From assembly GCA_024405015.1 (NCBI GenBank), contig JAKSPE010000006.1, forward strand, positions 1-64,000: a stretch of 64,000 nucleotides of DNA. The letters are read 5' to 3'. The position numbers and the translations under genes are program-made. Source of the stretch: Sphaerochaetaceae bacterium. GTDB lineage: Bacteria > Spirochaetota > Spirochaetia > Sphaerochaetales > Sphaerochaetaceae. Positions 41,318 to 49,756 of the stretch are shown here, piece after piece (within the stretch, counting starts at the first letter, position 1; each line of letters starts with the position of its first letter). The notes under the pieces were generated by a model that had not been told where the DNA came from, did no database searches, and was given only the letters and a program-made list of their open reading frames with translations.

Positions 41318-42673
41318 TCAGATCTTGAGGAATGCCTTGTAGCACTCATAGGCCTGCTCGACATCGTAGGAGCTTGTGATTTCCCATGGTGCGTGCATGC
41401 TAAGAACAGGAACACCGCAGTCAAGGACCTGCATGCCATACTCGGCAGCGAAGTGAGCGATAGTTCCGCCTCCACCAACATCGACCTTGGAAAGCTCTGC
41501 AGTCTGGAAATGGACATCGGCATCGTACAGTGTGCCACGGACCTTTGCAATGAACTCTGGGTTGGCATCGGAAGCACCGGACTTTCCACGAGAACCTGTG
41601 TACTTGGTGAATACGACACCCTTTCCAAGGAAAGAGGTGTTCTGTGCATCGTAGAGACCAGGATTGAGTGGGTCAAATGCAGTACTGACGTCACTGGAGA
41701 GCATAAGGGAATTCACCAGAGCGCGTCTTACAGTAAGTTCTGTGTTGTTGCCATCCAGTCTTGCGACGACCTCAGCCACAGCATTGTCAAGAAGATGTGA
41801 ATTCATACCGGTAGCACCAGCGCTTCCGATCTCTTCCTTGTCAGCGAGGATGCAGCAGGTTGTTCTGCTTCCAGCTGGCACTTCCATCATGGCAGCAAGG
41901 CTTGTGAAGCCACATACTCTGTCGTCCTGGCCATAACCGAGAATCAGGGTCTTGTCGAATCCGAGGAAACGAGTCTTTCCGGCTGGGACCAGCTCAAGCT
42001 CTGCGGATGCAAAGTCATCTTCGGTAATGCCATACTTCTCGTTGATGATGGCAAGAATGCGCTTCTTGGCATCGCCTGGGGCATATTTCTTGAACTCAGG
42101 ATCCTTGTAATCCTTAACGTTAGGGAAAACGCCCATGATGGCATCGAGCTTTTCACCTTCCACGAACTCAGCGGCAGTCTTTTTCATCTGATCCTGGGCG
42201 AGGTGTGGCAGAATGTCAGAGATGCAGAAGACAGGATCTTCTGGGTCATCACCGATTGCGATGTCAACCTTTGTGCCGTCTGCCTTGTAGACGACTCCGT
42301 AAAGGGCAAGCTGGAGTGCAAGCCACTGGTACTTCTTGATCCCACCATAGTAGTGGGTGTTCAGATAGACAAGACCAGTCTTGTAGACAGTGTCCTCATA
42401 GATTGGACTCTGCTTGATATCAAGTCTTGGGCTGTCTATGTGGGCACCAAGGATGTTCATACCCTTTGCGATGTCATCAGTTCCGATGTTAAACAGAACA
42501 ACGCTCTTTCCCATCTTATCGAAATAGACCTTGTCACCAGCCTTGAGGCTTGTGACGTCTTCAATGTTCTTGTATCCGTGCTCGATGGCAATTCTGATGG
42601 CAGAGGAAGCGCAGCGACGCTCTGTCTTGTTGTCATCAAGGAAGTTCATATACTCTCTGATAAGGTTTTCCAT
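41318..42673 (-). CDS. M18 family aminopeptidase
   Basis: A 451-residue cytoplasmic zinc aminopeptidase. Metal ligands and active-site residues are in ILGAHIDSPRLDIK (about 77), GYGQDDRVCGFTSL (about 245), ADKEEIGSAGATGM (about 275) and VLSMHAPWEITS (about 425). M18 enzymes form dodecamers and remove acidic or neutral N-terminal residues. A strong SD (AAGGAGAGG) precedes ATG. It is a single gene with a terminator after it. Confidence 0.93.
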   Translation of the reverse strand: MENLIREYMNFLDDNKTERRCASSAIRIAIEHGYKNIEDVTSLKAGDKVYFDKMGKSVVLFNIGTDDIAKGMNILGAHIDSPRLDIKQSPIYEDTVYKTGLVYLNTHYYGGIKKYQWLALQLALYGVVYKADGTKVDIAIGDDPEDPVFCISDILPHLAQDQMKKTAAEFVEGEKLDAIMGVFPNVKDYKDPEFKKYAPGDAKKRILAIINEKYGITEDDFASAELELVPAGKTRFLGFDKTLILGYGQDDRVCGFTSLAAMMEVPAGSRTTCCILADKEEIGSAGATGMNSHLLDNAVAEVVARLDGNNTELTVRRALVNSLMLSSDVSTAFDPLNPGLYDAQNTSFLGKGVVFTKYTGSRGKSGASDANPEFIAKVRGTLYDADVHFQTAELSKVDVGGGGTIAHFAAEYGMQVLDCGVPVLSMHAPWEITSSYDVEQAYECYKAFLKI

Positions 42674-42755
42674 ATCCCCTCTCCTTGTTTTTCATTTACA
42701 TAATGAATCTACCATAGATAGTTCCATGGTTCAACAGAGAGACGACACTGGATTG

Positions 42756-43802
42756 TCAGAGTGTTGCGAATTTGAGTTCTCTGGAATGTCTGCCTTTGTG
42801 GCAGATGACATCCACGATGCAGCGCTCCATCATGATGCTCTGCATGGCGGTTCCGATTTCCTTGATCTTGATGTCATACTCGGAAAGGATCACAAGGATG
42901 CGCTCCATATCCTTCTGGTTGTAGCGCATGCAGGCCTCGCGATAGATTTCCCTGTCCTTTGGCATAGAGATTGGTCGGTCACCTTCAAAGACCTTCTTGG
43001 TGAAGGCACTGTTATCCTCACCATAGCGAAGGCTCATACCCATTCCGGCTTTCACATTCAGCTGAACGGAAAGTGCTCGACGGAAATAGGAGGAAAGTCT
43101 TGAGGCACACATGGCGGTGACAGTTGCTGCGTCCTTTGTGCGAAGCAGTGTATGAAGGCACTCCAAGGCACTCTCGAGCTTTCCCTTTGCGATATAGGAG
43201 AACAGTGTGAACTCATTCTCCTCTCTGGTATGGGCAAGAAAGTCCTCTACATCATCGTAAGTAACGGTGGTCTTATCCGGAAGTGTCTTGAGATAGATGA
43301 CCATCTGCGAACAGGTGTTCTCGAATTCCTGGACGTTGTTCTCCACCTTCTCGATGATTGCGGTGATGGCGCGATTCTCAATGGCAAGACCGTTTCTTCT
43401 GAAGTAGTTGGAAAGCCACTCGTTCTTCTTGCTCTCGAACATCTCATAGAACTTGACCACAAAGTCCTTGCCCTGCCCTTCGACGGCACCCATGATCGCT
43501 GCATTGACATACAGCTCGGTGCTTGTGAGAATCAGAGTGGAACAGTCCGAAGGGTTCTGGATGTACTCGACAAGAGGCTTTACCTTGTCCTGTGTCTTGA
43601 TGTCCTGGGCTTCATCGAGGATGACAAGCTTGTGGTCGGCAAAGAGGTCATTATTGTTCAGCTGGGCATAAAGCTCTGCCTCGTAGTCATCAAAGGCATA
43701 GAACTTTGAGACATCACAAGGACTGACCTGAGACTTTATCTTGCTGATGAAATCTTCCTTCAGACCCTTCTCAGGACCCAGAAGAAGATAGGAATGACCC
43801 AT
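42756..43802 (-). CDS. holA: DNA polymerase III delta subunit
   Basis: A 348-residue protein. SYLLLGPEKGLKEDFISKI holds the degenerate P-loop of the clamp-loader delta subunit; KLVILDEAQDIKT with TLILTSTE is the RecA-like core, and QMVIYLKTLPDKTTVTYDDVEDFLAH with the helical collar ending the protein fits HolA. It opens the beta clamp within the polymerase III loader. It starts 2 nt after the lexA stop, so replication and SOS control share a transcript. Confidence 0.85.
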   Translation of the reverse strand: MGHSYLLLGPEKGLKEDFISKIKSQVSPCDVSKFYAFDDYEAELYAQLNNNDLFADHKLVILDEAQDIKTQDKVKPLVEYIQNPSDCSTLILTSTELYVNAAIMGAVEGQGKDFVVKFYEMFESKKNEWLSNYFRRNGLAIENRAITAIIEKVENNVQEFENTCSQMVIYLKTLPDKTTVTYDDVEDFLAHTREENEFTLFSYIAKGKLESALECLHTLLRTKDAATVTAMCASRLSSYFRRALSVQLNVKAGMGMSLRYGEDNSAFTKKVFEGDRPISMPKDREIYREACMRYNQKDMERILVILSEYDIKIKEIGTAMQSIMMERCIVDVICHKGRHSRELKFATL

Positions 43803-43804
43803 GA

Positions 43805-44434
43805 TTACCTCCCGTACTGACGGATGATCATCAAAAGTTTACCATGAATCTCACAATGTGTGGAGACGATTACCTTGTAGGCGGAGTTTGCCGGTCTGAG
43901 CTCATAGCGGTCACCAACGTGGTAGAAGTGCTTGAGAGTGATGCCATAGGTCTCGTTGTCGCCGATACTGGCAGCTACGATGTCACCGTTCTCTGCATAC
44001 TTTGTCTTCTTGATGATGGCGATATCACCATCGTTGATACCATCCTCAATCATACTGTCGCCACGGATGTTCAGAGCATAGAGCTGGTCAGGATCGCTGT
44101 AGCCGACCATCTCCTGAGGAACGGAGATGAAACCGTCAAAGACCTGCTCGGACTCAATCGGTGCACCAGCTGCAGTGGTTCCAAGAAGAGGAACCTTGAT
44201 GACACTTCCGCTTTCTGGGGTTGTTCTCTTGAGAAGAGCCATTCCACGAGGGAGGTTGTCGGCTGTCTTGATGATGTTCTTCTTCTCCAGTGCACGAAGG
44301 TGATCATAGGCTGCCTTTGGGGAGAATCCGAAATGGTTTCCGATATCTCTGAGGCTTGGGGCATAGCCGTTCTCATCAAAATAATGCTCGATGAAAAGTG
44401 CGATTTCCTGCTGTCTTTCTGTAAGTCCCTTCAT
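43805..44434 (-). CDS. lexA: LexA repressor
   Basis: A 209-residue SOS repressor. The N-terminal winged helix reads LTERQQEIALFIEHYF to PSLRDIGNHFGFSPKAAYDHLRAL. The cleavage site is Ala-Gly in TTAAGAPIE (about 90). The catalytic Ser is in IRGDSMIEDGI (about 130) and the Lys in YGITLKHFY (about 167). An SD (AGGAG) lies 7 nt before ATG 44434; the frame's two extra upstream codons are not needed. CTTATCAAAAGTTAAG at about 44484-44499 is an imperfect palindrome that could be a self-operator. It is followed at once by holA. Confidence 0.94.
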   Translation of the reverse strand: MKGLTERQQEIALFIEHYFDENGYAPSLRDIGNHFGFSPKAAYDHLRALEKKNIIKTADNLPRGMALLKRTTPESGSVIKVPLLGTTAAGAPIESEQVFDGFISVPQEMVGYSDPDQLYALNIRGDSMIEDGINDGDIAIIKKTKYAENGDIVAASIGDNETYGITLKHFYHVGDRYELRPANSAYKVIVSTHCEIHGKLLMIIRQYGR

Positions 44435-44530
44435 GCGCAAACTCCTAAAGCGAAATAGTACTTAACTCATGGTAACACATTGCTTATCAAAAGTTAAGAT
44501 ACATTTTTCTTTTTTTTGCGCCTTTTCTCT

Positions 44531-46396
44531 TCAGACCTTAAGACGGGCCAGAAGATTCTCCGCAGTCTTGATTGGGATGCCTGCGCGCTGAGAGATCTCC
44601 TCTGGGCTGCACTGGACCACATCGTCCAAGGTGGTGAAGGCATTCATGATCTTGTCGCTTGAGACCTTTCCGATTCCCGGGACGCTCTGCAGCAGATGGA
44701 AGCTTGCCTCCTTGCTTCGCATGGCCTGGTTCGCACCGGTTGCAAAGCGGTGACATTCGTCTCGCACGGCAATCAGAACGCGAAGTGCGTCGTTGCTGTG
44801 GTCCAGGCGCAGATCCGGTCGGTCATCGTCAAAAACAATGGTCTCAAACTGCTTGGCAAGACCCACGACCGGCACATCGGCAAGACCAAGTTCGTCCAAC
44901 ACATCCCTGGCGACATTGACCTGTCCCTTACCACCATCGATGAGAATCAGCCCTGGCTTTTGGAGGTTCTCCTCAATGACTCTGCTGTATCGTCTGGTGA
45001 TTGCCTCACGCATAGCGCCAAAGTCATCGATGGCACCATTGAGAGACCTGATGTTGAATCTTCGATATCCAGATGGATTTGGATTACCGTTTACGAAGGA
45101 GATGAGACTTGCGACAGTGTACTTACCATTGAGCTGGGCGATATCAAAACCTTCGATGAGCTCAGGTGGCTCCTCAAGTCCGCAGACTTCCTGAAGCAGT
45201 TCCAATGCCTTTGAGTTGTCTCTGCTTTTAAGACGCTTTTCGACATCACGCGAGGCATTCTCCGCAGCCATACGGAGGATTCGGAAGTCTCGGCCTTCCT
45301 TCGGGACAAACACCTTGACCTGCTTTTTCAGATACTCCTGGAAGTACCTTGAAATGAGATCGATATCAATCTCGTGCGAGACATAAAGTTCGTTTGGCAT
45401 TTGCTGTCCATCTTCGTAATACTGGGTGAGGAAGTTCAGAAGCGTCTCGGATTCGTCACCAAAGGTCTGTGCGCGGTACAAGGCCCTTCCGATGAGCTTT
45501 CCGTCGCGGAACTGCATCAGAGAGACGGTACACAGCGGACTTCGCATCTCGATTGCGGCATAGTCTCGACTTTCGGTGTTTGAGTAGTCCTCAACCATCT
45601 GCACCTTGGACACGCTTTGCACAGCAAGAAGAAGGTCCCTCTTCTTGGCTGCAACCTCATACTGCATCTCTTTGGAGGCAGCCATCATCTCTTCGCGCAG
45701 CTGGTTCTGAAGGTCATCGTTCTTTCCGGAAAGGAAGGCACGGATGCGGTCAATGCTCTTTCCATACTCCGCTTTGGAGACCTTGCCGCAACATGGGGCC
45801 TGGCAACGGCCGATGTGATAGTAAAGGCAAGGCTGAGGTTTCTTGCGAAGCGGCGTTGAGCACTTGCGAAGCGAGAACAGCCTGTCAATCAGATCCAGAT
45901 ACTGGGACATCTTCGAAACGTCAGGATAAGGGCCGAAATAGTCGGAGCCATCCTTGATGATGCGTCGTGTCTTGTAGACCTTCGGAAAATCCTCCTTGGT
46001 GATGCGGATCATCGGATAGCTTTTGCCGTCCTTGAGAAGGATGTTGTAGTGCGGGTTGTATTTCTTGATGAGGTTGTTCTCAAGAATCAGAGCCTCATAG
46101 TCGTTTCCGGTGATGACATGGGAGATGTCACGGATCTTCTCGACCAAGGCCTGGGTCTTTCGGTCCCGGTTCGGGAGAAAGTACTGGCTGACACGTTTAC
46201 GAAGACTCTTTGCCTTTCCGACATAGATGACCGTACCCGATGCATCACGCATCAGGTAGCACCCTGGGTTCAGAGGAAGCTCGTGAGCTTTTGCCCTGGC
46301 CTTCTCGAAGTTCTCCCTGCGGGCTTTGAGCTCCTCCTCTGTCATCTGTTTGTCGACCTGGTAACTGAGACCGGCCTCGAATGCTTCTTTGTCCAC
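44531..46396 (-). CDS. uvrC: Excinuclease ABC subunit C
   Basis: A 621-residue nucleotide excision repair nuclease. The GIY-YIG domain is GCYLMRDASGTVIYVGKAKSLRKRV (about 45-70), a Cys cluster CLYYHIGRCQAPCC follows (about 200), the UVR motif lies near 215-250, the RNase H-like nuclease domain includes LILIDGGKGQVN (about 470), and the C-terminus has HhH motifs (LLQSVPGIGKVSSDKIM). GTG 46396 is supported by AAAGGA 8 nt upstream. It is divergent from the SplB-like gene. Confidence 0.96.
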   Translation of the reverse strand: MDKEAFEAGLSYQVDKQMTEEELKARRENFEKARAKAHELPLNPGCYLMRDASGTVIYVGKAKSLRKRVSQYFLPNRDRKTQALVEKIRDISHVITGNDYEALILENNLIKKYNPHYNILLKDGKSYPMIRITKEDFPKVYKTRRIIKDGSDYFGPYPDVSKMSQYLDLIDRLFSLRKCSTPLRKKPQPCLYYHIGRCQAPCCGKVSKAEYGKSIDRIRAFLSGKNDDLQNQLREEMMAASKEMQYEVAAKKRDLLLAVQSVSKVQMVEDYSNTESRDYAAIEMRSPLCTVSLMQFRDGKLIGRALYRAQTFGDESETLLNFLTQYYEDGQQMPNELYVSHEIDIDLISRYFQEYLKKQVKVFVPKEGRDFRILRMAAENASRDVEKRLKSRDNSKALELLQEVCGLEEPPELIEGFDIAQLNGKYTVASLISFVNGNPNPSGYRRFNIRSLNGAIDDFGAMREAITRRYSRVIEENLQKPGLILIDGGKGQVNVARDVLDELGLADVPVVGLAKQFETIVFDDDRPDLRLDHSNDALRVLIAVRDECHRFATGANQAMRSKEASFHLLQSVPGIGKVSSDKIMNAFTTLDDVVQCSPEEISQRAGIPIKTAENLLARLKV

Positions 46397-46456
46397 GTGT
46401 AAGTCCTTTCTTCGATTCTAAGCCTTTTGAGGCCGTTTTCCAAGCATCTGTCGTAC

Positions 46457-46485
46457 TTGTTGAAACATCTCTTGTGGATTATCAT
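46457..46485 (+). promoter_or_regulatory. Promoter of the SplB-like gene, leaderless type
   Basis: TTGTTG (46457-46462), a 17-nt spacer and TATCAT (46480-46485) are followed by 6 nt and ATG 46492. Confidence 0.6.
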
Positions 46486-46491
46486 TTCCCT

Positions 46492-47706
46492 ATGGCCACA
46501 ATCGATGATTTTGTTCAGGATATTCCGTTTCTCTCATTCCAGCAGCGACGAATGCTCAAGGAGCAGGCACAGGACCTGGTTCTCTGGGGACTTGATGGCA
46601 AGGACCACGACATCCAGAGCCTTTGGCCAGCGGAATATGACAAGACCTCAAAGAATGAGGTTCGCAAAATCTACAGTCAGGTCATGGCTCACATCGATGC
46701 CCTCAGACACACCGAGGTCGATTACAGCACCTTTCACCCAACCTTTGACTTCAAGGAAAAGGGAGCCAATATCGTAAAGGACTTCCTGGCACCAGAGAAG
46801 ATCATGGGGAAATGCCCATGTCCTCGCGACGGCGAGCAGACCAGATGCTGCAACCTCAAAACCCTGGATGCCGTCCAGCAGTGCGCTTTCGCCTGTGCCT
46901 ACTGCTCCATCCAAAGCTTCTATTCCAGCAATGAGGTGCGCATCGTCTCCGATCTCAAGCAGCATCTGGAGAATATGGTCCTGGAAGAGGGCACCTGGCA
47001 CATCGGCACCGGTCAGAGTTCTGATTCCCTGCTTTTAGGTGACGATTACGGCACCCTCACTGCCCTCTTCTCCTTTGCCAGATTGCATCCTGAGGTGGTG
47101 ATAGAGCTCAAGACAAAATGTGCAAGAACCGATTGGCTTTCCATGGACATTCCGGCGAACATCGTTTCCACATGGTCCCTCAACGCCCCTACCGCAGCAG
47201 CAAAGGAAGAGCACCTGGCAGCAACGCCACATGCCAGAATCAAGGCAGCAGCCGCCTGTGCACAGAAGGGAAACCTCGTAGGGTTCCACATTCACCCAAT
47301 GGTCCATTTCTGCGGTTGGCAGAAGGAATATGCAGAGCTTGTGAAATTTCTCTGTGACAGCATTGACCCGAAGAATGCGGTGATGGTGGGCATGGGAACA
47401 CTGACATTCACCAAGCAGAATCTCAGAACACTCAGAGAGTCTGAACGCCCAACTCGAGTCACCCAGATGCCTCTTTCACCAATTGCCGGAAAATTCTCCT
47501 ATGACCTTCAGACCAAGCGACAGATGTTCTCCCATGTCTATTCCTGCTTTCCTCAGGACTGGAAGGAAAACGTGTTCTTCTACCTATGCATGGAGGACCC
47601 AAGCCTGTGGCAGCCGTGCCTTGGAAGGTCATATGCGTGCAACGCCGATTTTGAGAACGACATGAAAGAGCACTATCTGGCCAAGGTGAGAGGAAAGGCA
47701 AATTAA
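46492..47706 (+). CDS. Radical SAM protein, spore photoproduct lyase (SplB)-like
   Basis: A 404-residue protein. The radical SAM cluster is bound by CAFACAYC (CxxxCxxC, about residue 125), preceded by CPCPRDGEQTRCC, which may bind an extra centre. IGTGQSSDSLLLGD and VIELKTKC are typical of SPL-like repair enzymes, as is GFHIHPMVHFCGWQKEY. True spore photoproduct lyase repairs UV thymine dimers in spores; this organism is unlikely to sporulate, so another DNA or RNA lesion may be the target. It faces uvrC. The start is the first Met of the frame and has no SD. Confidence 0.87.
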   Translation: MATIDDFVQDIPFLSFQQRRMLKEQAQDLVLWGLDGKDHDIQSLWPAEYDKTSKNEVRKIYSQVMAHIDALRHTEVDYSTFHPTFDFKEKGANIVKDFLAPEKIMGKCPCPRDGEQTRCCNLKTLDAVQQCAFACAYCSIQSFYSSNEVRIVSDLKQHLENMVLEEGTWHIGTGQSSDSLLLGDDYGTLTALFSFARLHPEVVIELKTKCARTDWLSMDIPANIVSTWSLNAPTAAAKEEHLAATPHARIKAAAACAQKGNLVGFHIHPMVHFCGWQKEYAELVKFLCDSIDPKNAVMVGMGTLTFTKQNLRTLRESERPTRVTQMPLSPIAGKFSYDLQTKRQMFSHVYSCFPQDWKENVFFYLCMEDPSLWQPCLGRSYACNADFENDMKEHYLAKVRGKAN

Positions 47707-47744
47707 CCAGATCATGTGTCACTTTTCAATGAAGTAGACAAAAA

Positions 47745-47773
47745 TTGATTTATTGTCATATTAATGGTAGAAT
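47745..47773 (+). promoter_or_regulatory. Promoter of the E2-like gene
   Basis: TTGATT (47745-47750), a 17-nt spacer and TAGAAT (47768-47773) are followed by 8 nt and ATG 47782. An earlier in-frame ATG at 47764 overlaps the -10 and is less likely to be used. Confidence 0.65.
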
Positions 47774-47781
47774 CACAAGCC

Positions 47782-48729
47782 ATGAGACGAAATGACGCAA
47801 AACTGGTATACGATATACCTCTCTATAACAAGATCTTCCCGTACATGATGAAGAGAAGATGTGATGCTCTGGTCTACCACAAGCTTCAGATGGATGTCAC
47901 AAAGACACTGGATTACATCCGAAAGTACAACGCAACAAAACCTGAGTTCCGACTCAAGTTCTTCTATGTGTTCTGTGCAGCTCTCATGCGAACCTTTGCC
48001 ATGAGACCAGAACTCAACCGATTCATCGCCCGCTATCACTATTGGCAGAGAAACGAGCTTTCCATGAACTTCGTCGTCAAAGAGAAGTTCACCGAAGAGG
48101 CTCCTGAGACAAGTTCTCCGCTGATTTTCCGCCCGGACATGACACTCTTTGAATATGCCAAGGTCATGGACCAGTACATCAATGATGCAAGAAACGTCTC
48201 CGAGCAGTCCAACTTCACCGATGACACCATTGGTCTTCTGATGCACTTCCCGACATGGCTCATCGCCCTTGCCGTCAAGATTCTGGGTTCCATGGACAGA
48301 CGTGGCTTTGCACCAGGATTCCTCAAGGAAGCCGATGGACTTCATACATCTGTCTTCGTCTCCAATCTCGGTTCCATCGGAATCGAGGGTGGAAGTCCAA
48401 TGCATCACCTCTATGAATGGGGAACAACCAGTGTGTTTGTAACCATTGGTGCTTTGGACAGAAAACGAGAGTTTGATGACGACGGCAAGGTCATCTCCTG
48501 CAAGGAGACCGTTGAAATCGGCGCTACCGTTGATGAGAGAATCACATCGGGTTTCTACTTTGTGAAGAGCATGCACTATCTGCAGTATCTTCTTGACCAT
48601 CCAGAGGAATTGGAGAAGGTTCCAGAGCTTCCACCTGCCCCTCTAACAAAGAAAGAGTACAAGCAAAAGCTCAAGGAGCAACAAAAGCTCATGAAAGAGA
48701 AAAAGAAAGCCAAGAAAAGCGAAAGCTGA
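47782..48729 (+). CDS. Stand-alone 2-oxo acid dehydrogenase E2-type acyltransferase domain, catalytic His absent
   Basis: A 315-residue protein related to the CoA-acyltransferase fold of E2 subunits (KLQMDVTKTLDYIRKYN, KFFYVFCAALMRTFAMRPELNRFI, SVFVSNLGSIGIEGG). No lipoyl or peripheral-subunit-binding domain is present. The family motif DHRxxDG appears as DERITSGF, so the catalytic His is Glu and the Asp is Ser. A Lys-rich tail of about 35 residues ends the protein. It may bind CoA esters or act by other chemistry, which is unclear. A terminator follows. Confidence 0.8.
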   Translation: MRRNDAKLVYDIPLYNKIFPYMMKRRCDALVYHKLQMDVTKTLDYIRKYNATKPEFRLKFFYVFCAALMRTFAMRPELNRFIARYHYWQRNELSMNFVVKEKFTEEAPETSSPLIFRPDMTLFEYAKVMDQYINDARNVSEQSNFTDDTIGLLMHFPTWLIALAVKILGSMDRRGFAPGFLKEADGLHTSVFVSNLGSIGIEGGSPMHHLYEWGTTSVFVTIGALDRKREFDDDGKVISCKETVEIGATVDERITSGFYFVKSMHYLQYLLDHPEELEKVPELPPAPLTKKEYKQKLKEQQKLMKEKKKAKKSES

Positions 48730-48737
48730 GTTGAGAA

Positions 48738-48769
48738 AGAGTGCTGAAGACTATGGCACTCTTTTTTTT
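48738..48769 (+). terminator. Intrinsic terminator
   Basis: The stem AGAGTGC (48738-48744) with GCACTCT (48756-48762) is followed by a run of T. Confidence 0.88.
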
Positions 48770-48952
48770 GTCCACCGACATCATTGCTTATCGATTCCAG
48801 CGTGCGCGGTGAGTACAGCGATCCCACTGATCCCGGCGATTGACATCAAGTACAGCGTTATAAGCGCCATTTATATGGATTTTGAGAAATCAGTGTTGTT
48901 CTGTGTAATCTGTGCAATCTGTTTTACATCCTGCACAGCATCCTTGTTCTGT

Positions 48953-49675
48953 TCAGAGTGCACCAAGCCTTGACAGCAGAACTGCAATACCACAGCTGCA
49001 GGCAGTCTCGGTTCGAAGGACGCGAGAGCCCAAAAGCATTGGTCGATAGCCGGCATCAGAGAAAGCCTTGCGCTCGCGATCTGACCATCCGCGCTCAGGT
49101 CCGATTGCCAAAACAGCGTTAGGAAGGACATCGGCCTGGCTTAGTGGAATGGCACCTACCACGTTATCCAGCATGATGAATGTCGTATCTTCACAAGACA
49201 GCTGCTTTGCCTTTTCGATGGCCGAATCCGCAGAGTATGTGAAGATAACTTCAGGCATCCCTGCATGACAGGCCTGCATGGCACCATCCAAAAGATATTC
49301 CTTGTACTCTCCTGTCTTGTAGAGATTGCTGGAAAGATAGGACTTCTCTCCGGTATCGGAGCCGCAAAGGATGATCCGCTGAACTCCAAGGCAGACGGCC
49401 TCACGCAAGATCCTTTTCATGCAGATCGGTCTCACCTGGGCACAGATGAGAGTGACAGGATAAAGGCTTGGCTTGATTTCCCCTTCATAGGAAATCTGAA
49501 TACCCTCCTCGGAAAGGGATACTACTGTTGCAGTGCCTTCGCTTTCGTTGAGGATACCCATTTTAAAGGTGTCACCCACCTTGAGTTTCAGGACCTGGGA
49601 AATGTGCTTTGCCCTCTCATCGGAGGCTGGAATAAGTCCGCCTTGCGGCATCTGTTCAAAAAGGATCATGTTCAT
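48953..49675 (-). CDS. rsmE: 16S rRNA m3U1498 methyltransferase RsmE
   Basis: A protein of about 240 residues of the SPOUT class. The N-terminal PUA-like domain (about 1-70, with HISQVLKLKVGDTF) precedes the knotted methyltransferase domain, whose SAM-binding loops are LAIGPERGWSDRERKAF (about 195) and LLGSRVLRTETACSCGIAVL (about 218). It methylates U1498 of 16S rRNA. ATG 49675 is preferred because TATGAT lies 7 nt upstream on the minus strand; ATG 49669 is possible. Single gene. Confidence 0.92.
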   Translation of the reverse strand: MNMILFEQMPQGGLIPASDERAKHISQVLKLKVGDTFKMGILNESEGTATVVSLSEEGIQISYEGEIKPSLYPVTLICAQVRPICMKRILREAVCLGVQRIILCGSDTGEKSYLSSNLYKTGEYKEYLLDGAMQACHAGMPEVIFTYSADSAIEKAKQLSCEDTTFIMLDNVVGAIPLSQADVLPNAVLAIGPERGWSDRERKAFSDAGYRPMLLGSRVLRTETACSCGIAVLLSRLGAL

Positions 49676-49682
49676 GAAAACA

Positions 49683-49688
49683 ATCATA
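49683..49688 (-). promoter_or_regulatory. -10 element 7 nt before the rsmE start
   Basis: On the minus strand TATGAT (49688-49683) is followed by 7 nt and ATG 49675, with no SD. The -35 is weak. Confidence 0.45.
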
Positions 49689-49712
49689 GCATAAAGCAAA
49701 AACCCTTTACAG

Positions 49713-49741
49713 TTGAAAACCCCTATCATTTGGAGTAAAAT
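49713..49741 (+). promoter_or_regulatory. Promoter of the peptide-binding protein gene
   Basis: TTGAAA (49713-49718), a 17-nt spacer and TAAAAT (49736-49741). Transcription should start near 49748, leaving a leader of about 9 nt without an SD before ATG 49757. Confidence 0.6.
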
Positions 49742-49756
49742 TCTCTTGCTCTACTT

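Noticed and set aside
48731..48973. Open frame of 80 codons after the E2-like gene
   Set aside because: It begins inside a terminator hairpin, has no SD and runs into the end of rsmE. The 223-bp gap otherwise shows nothing.
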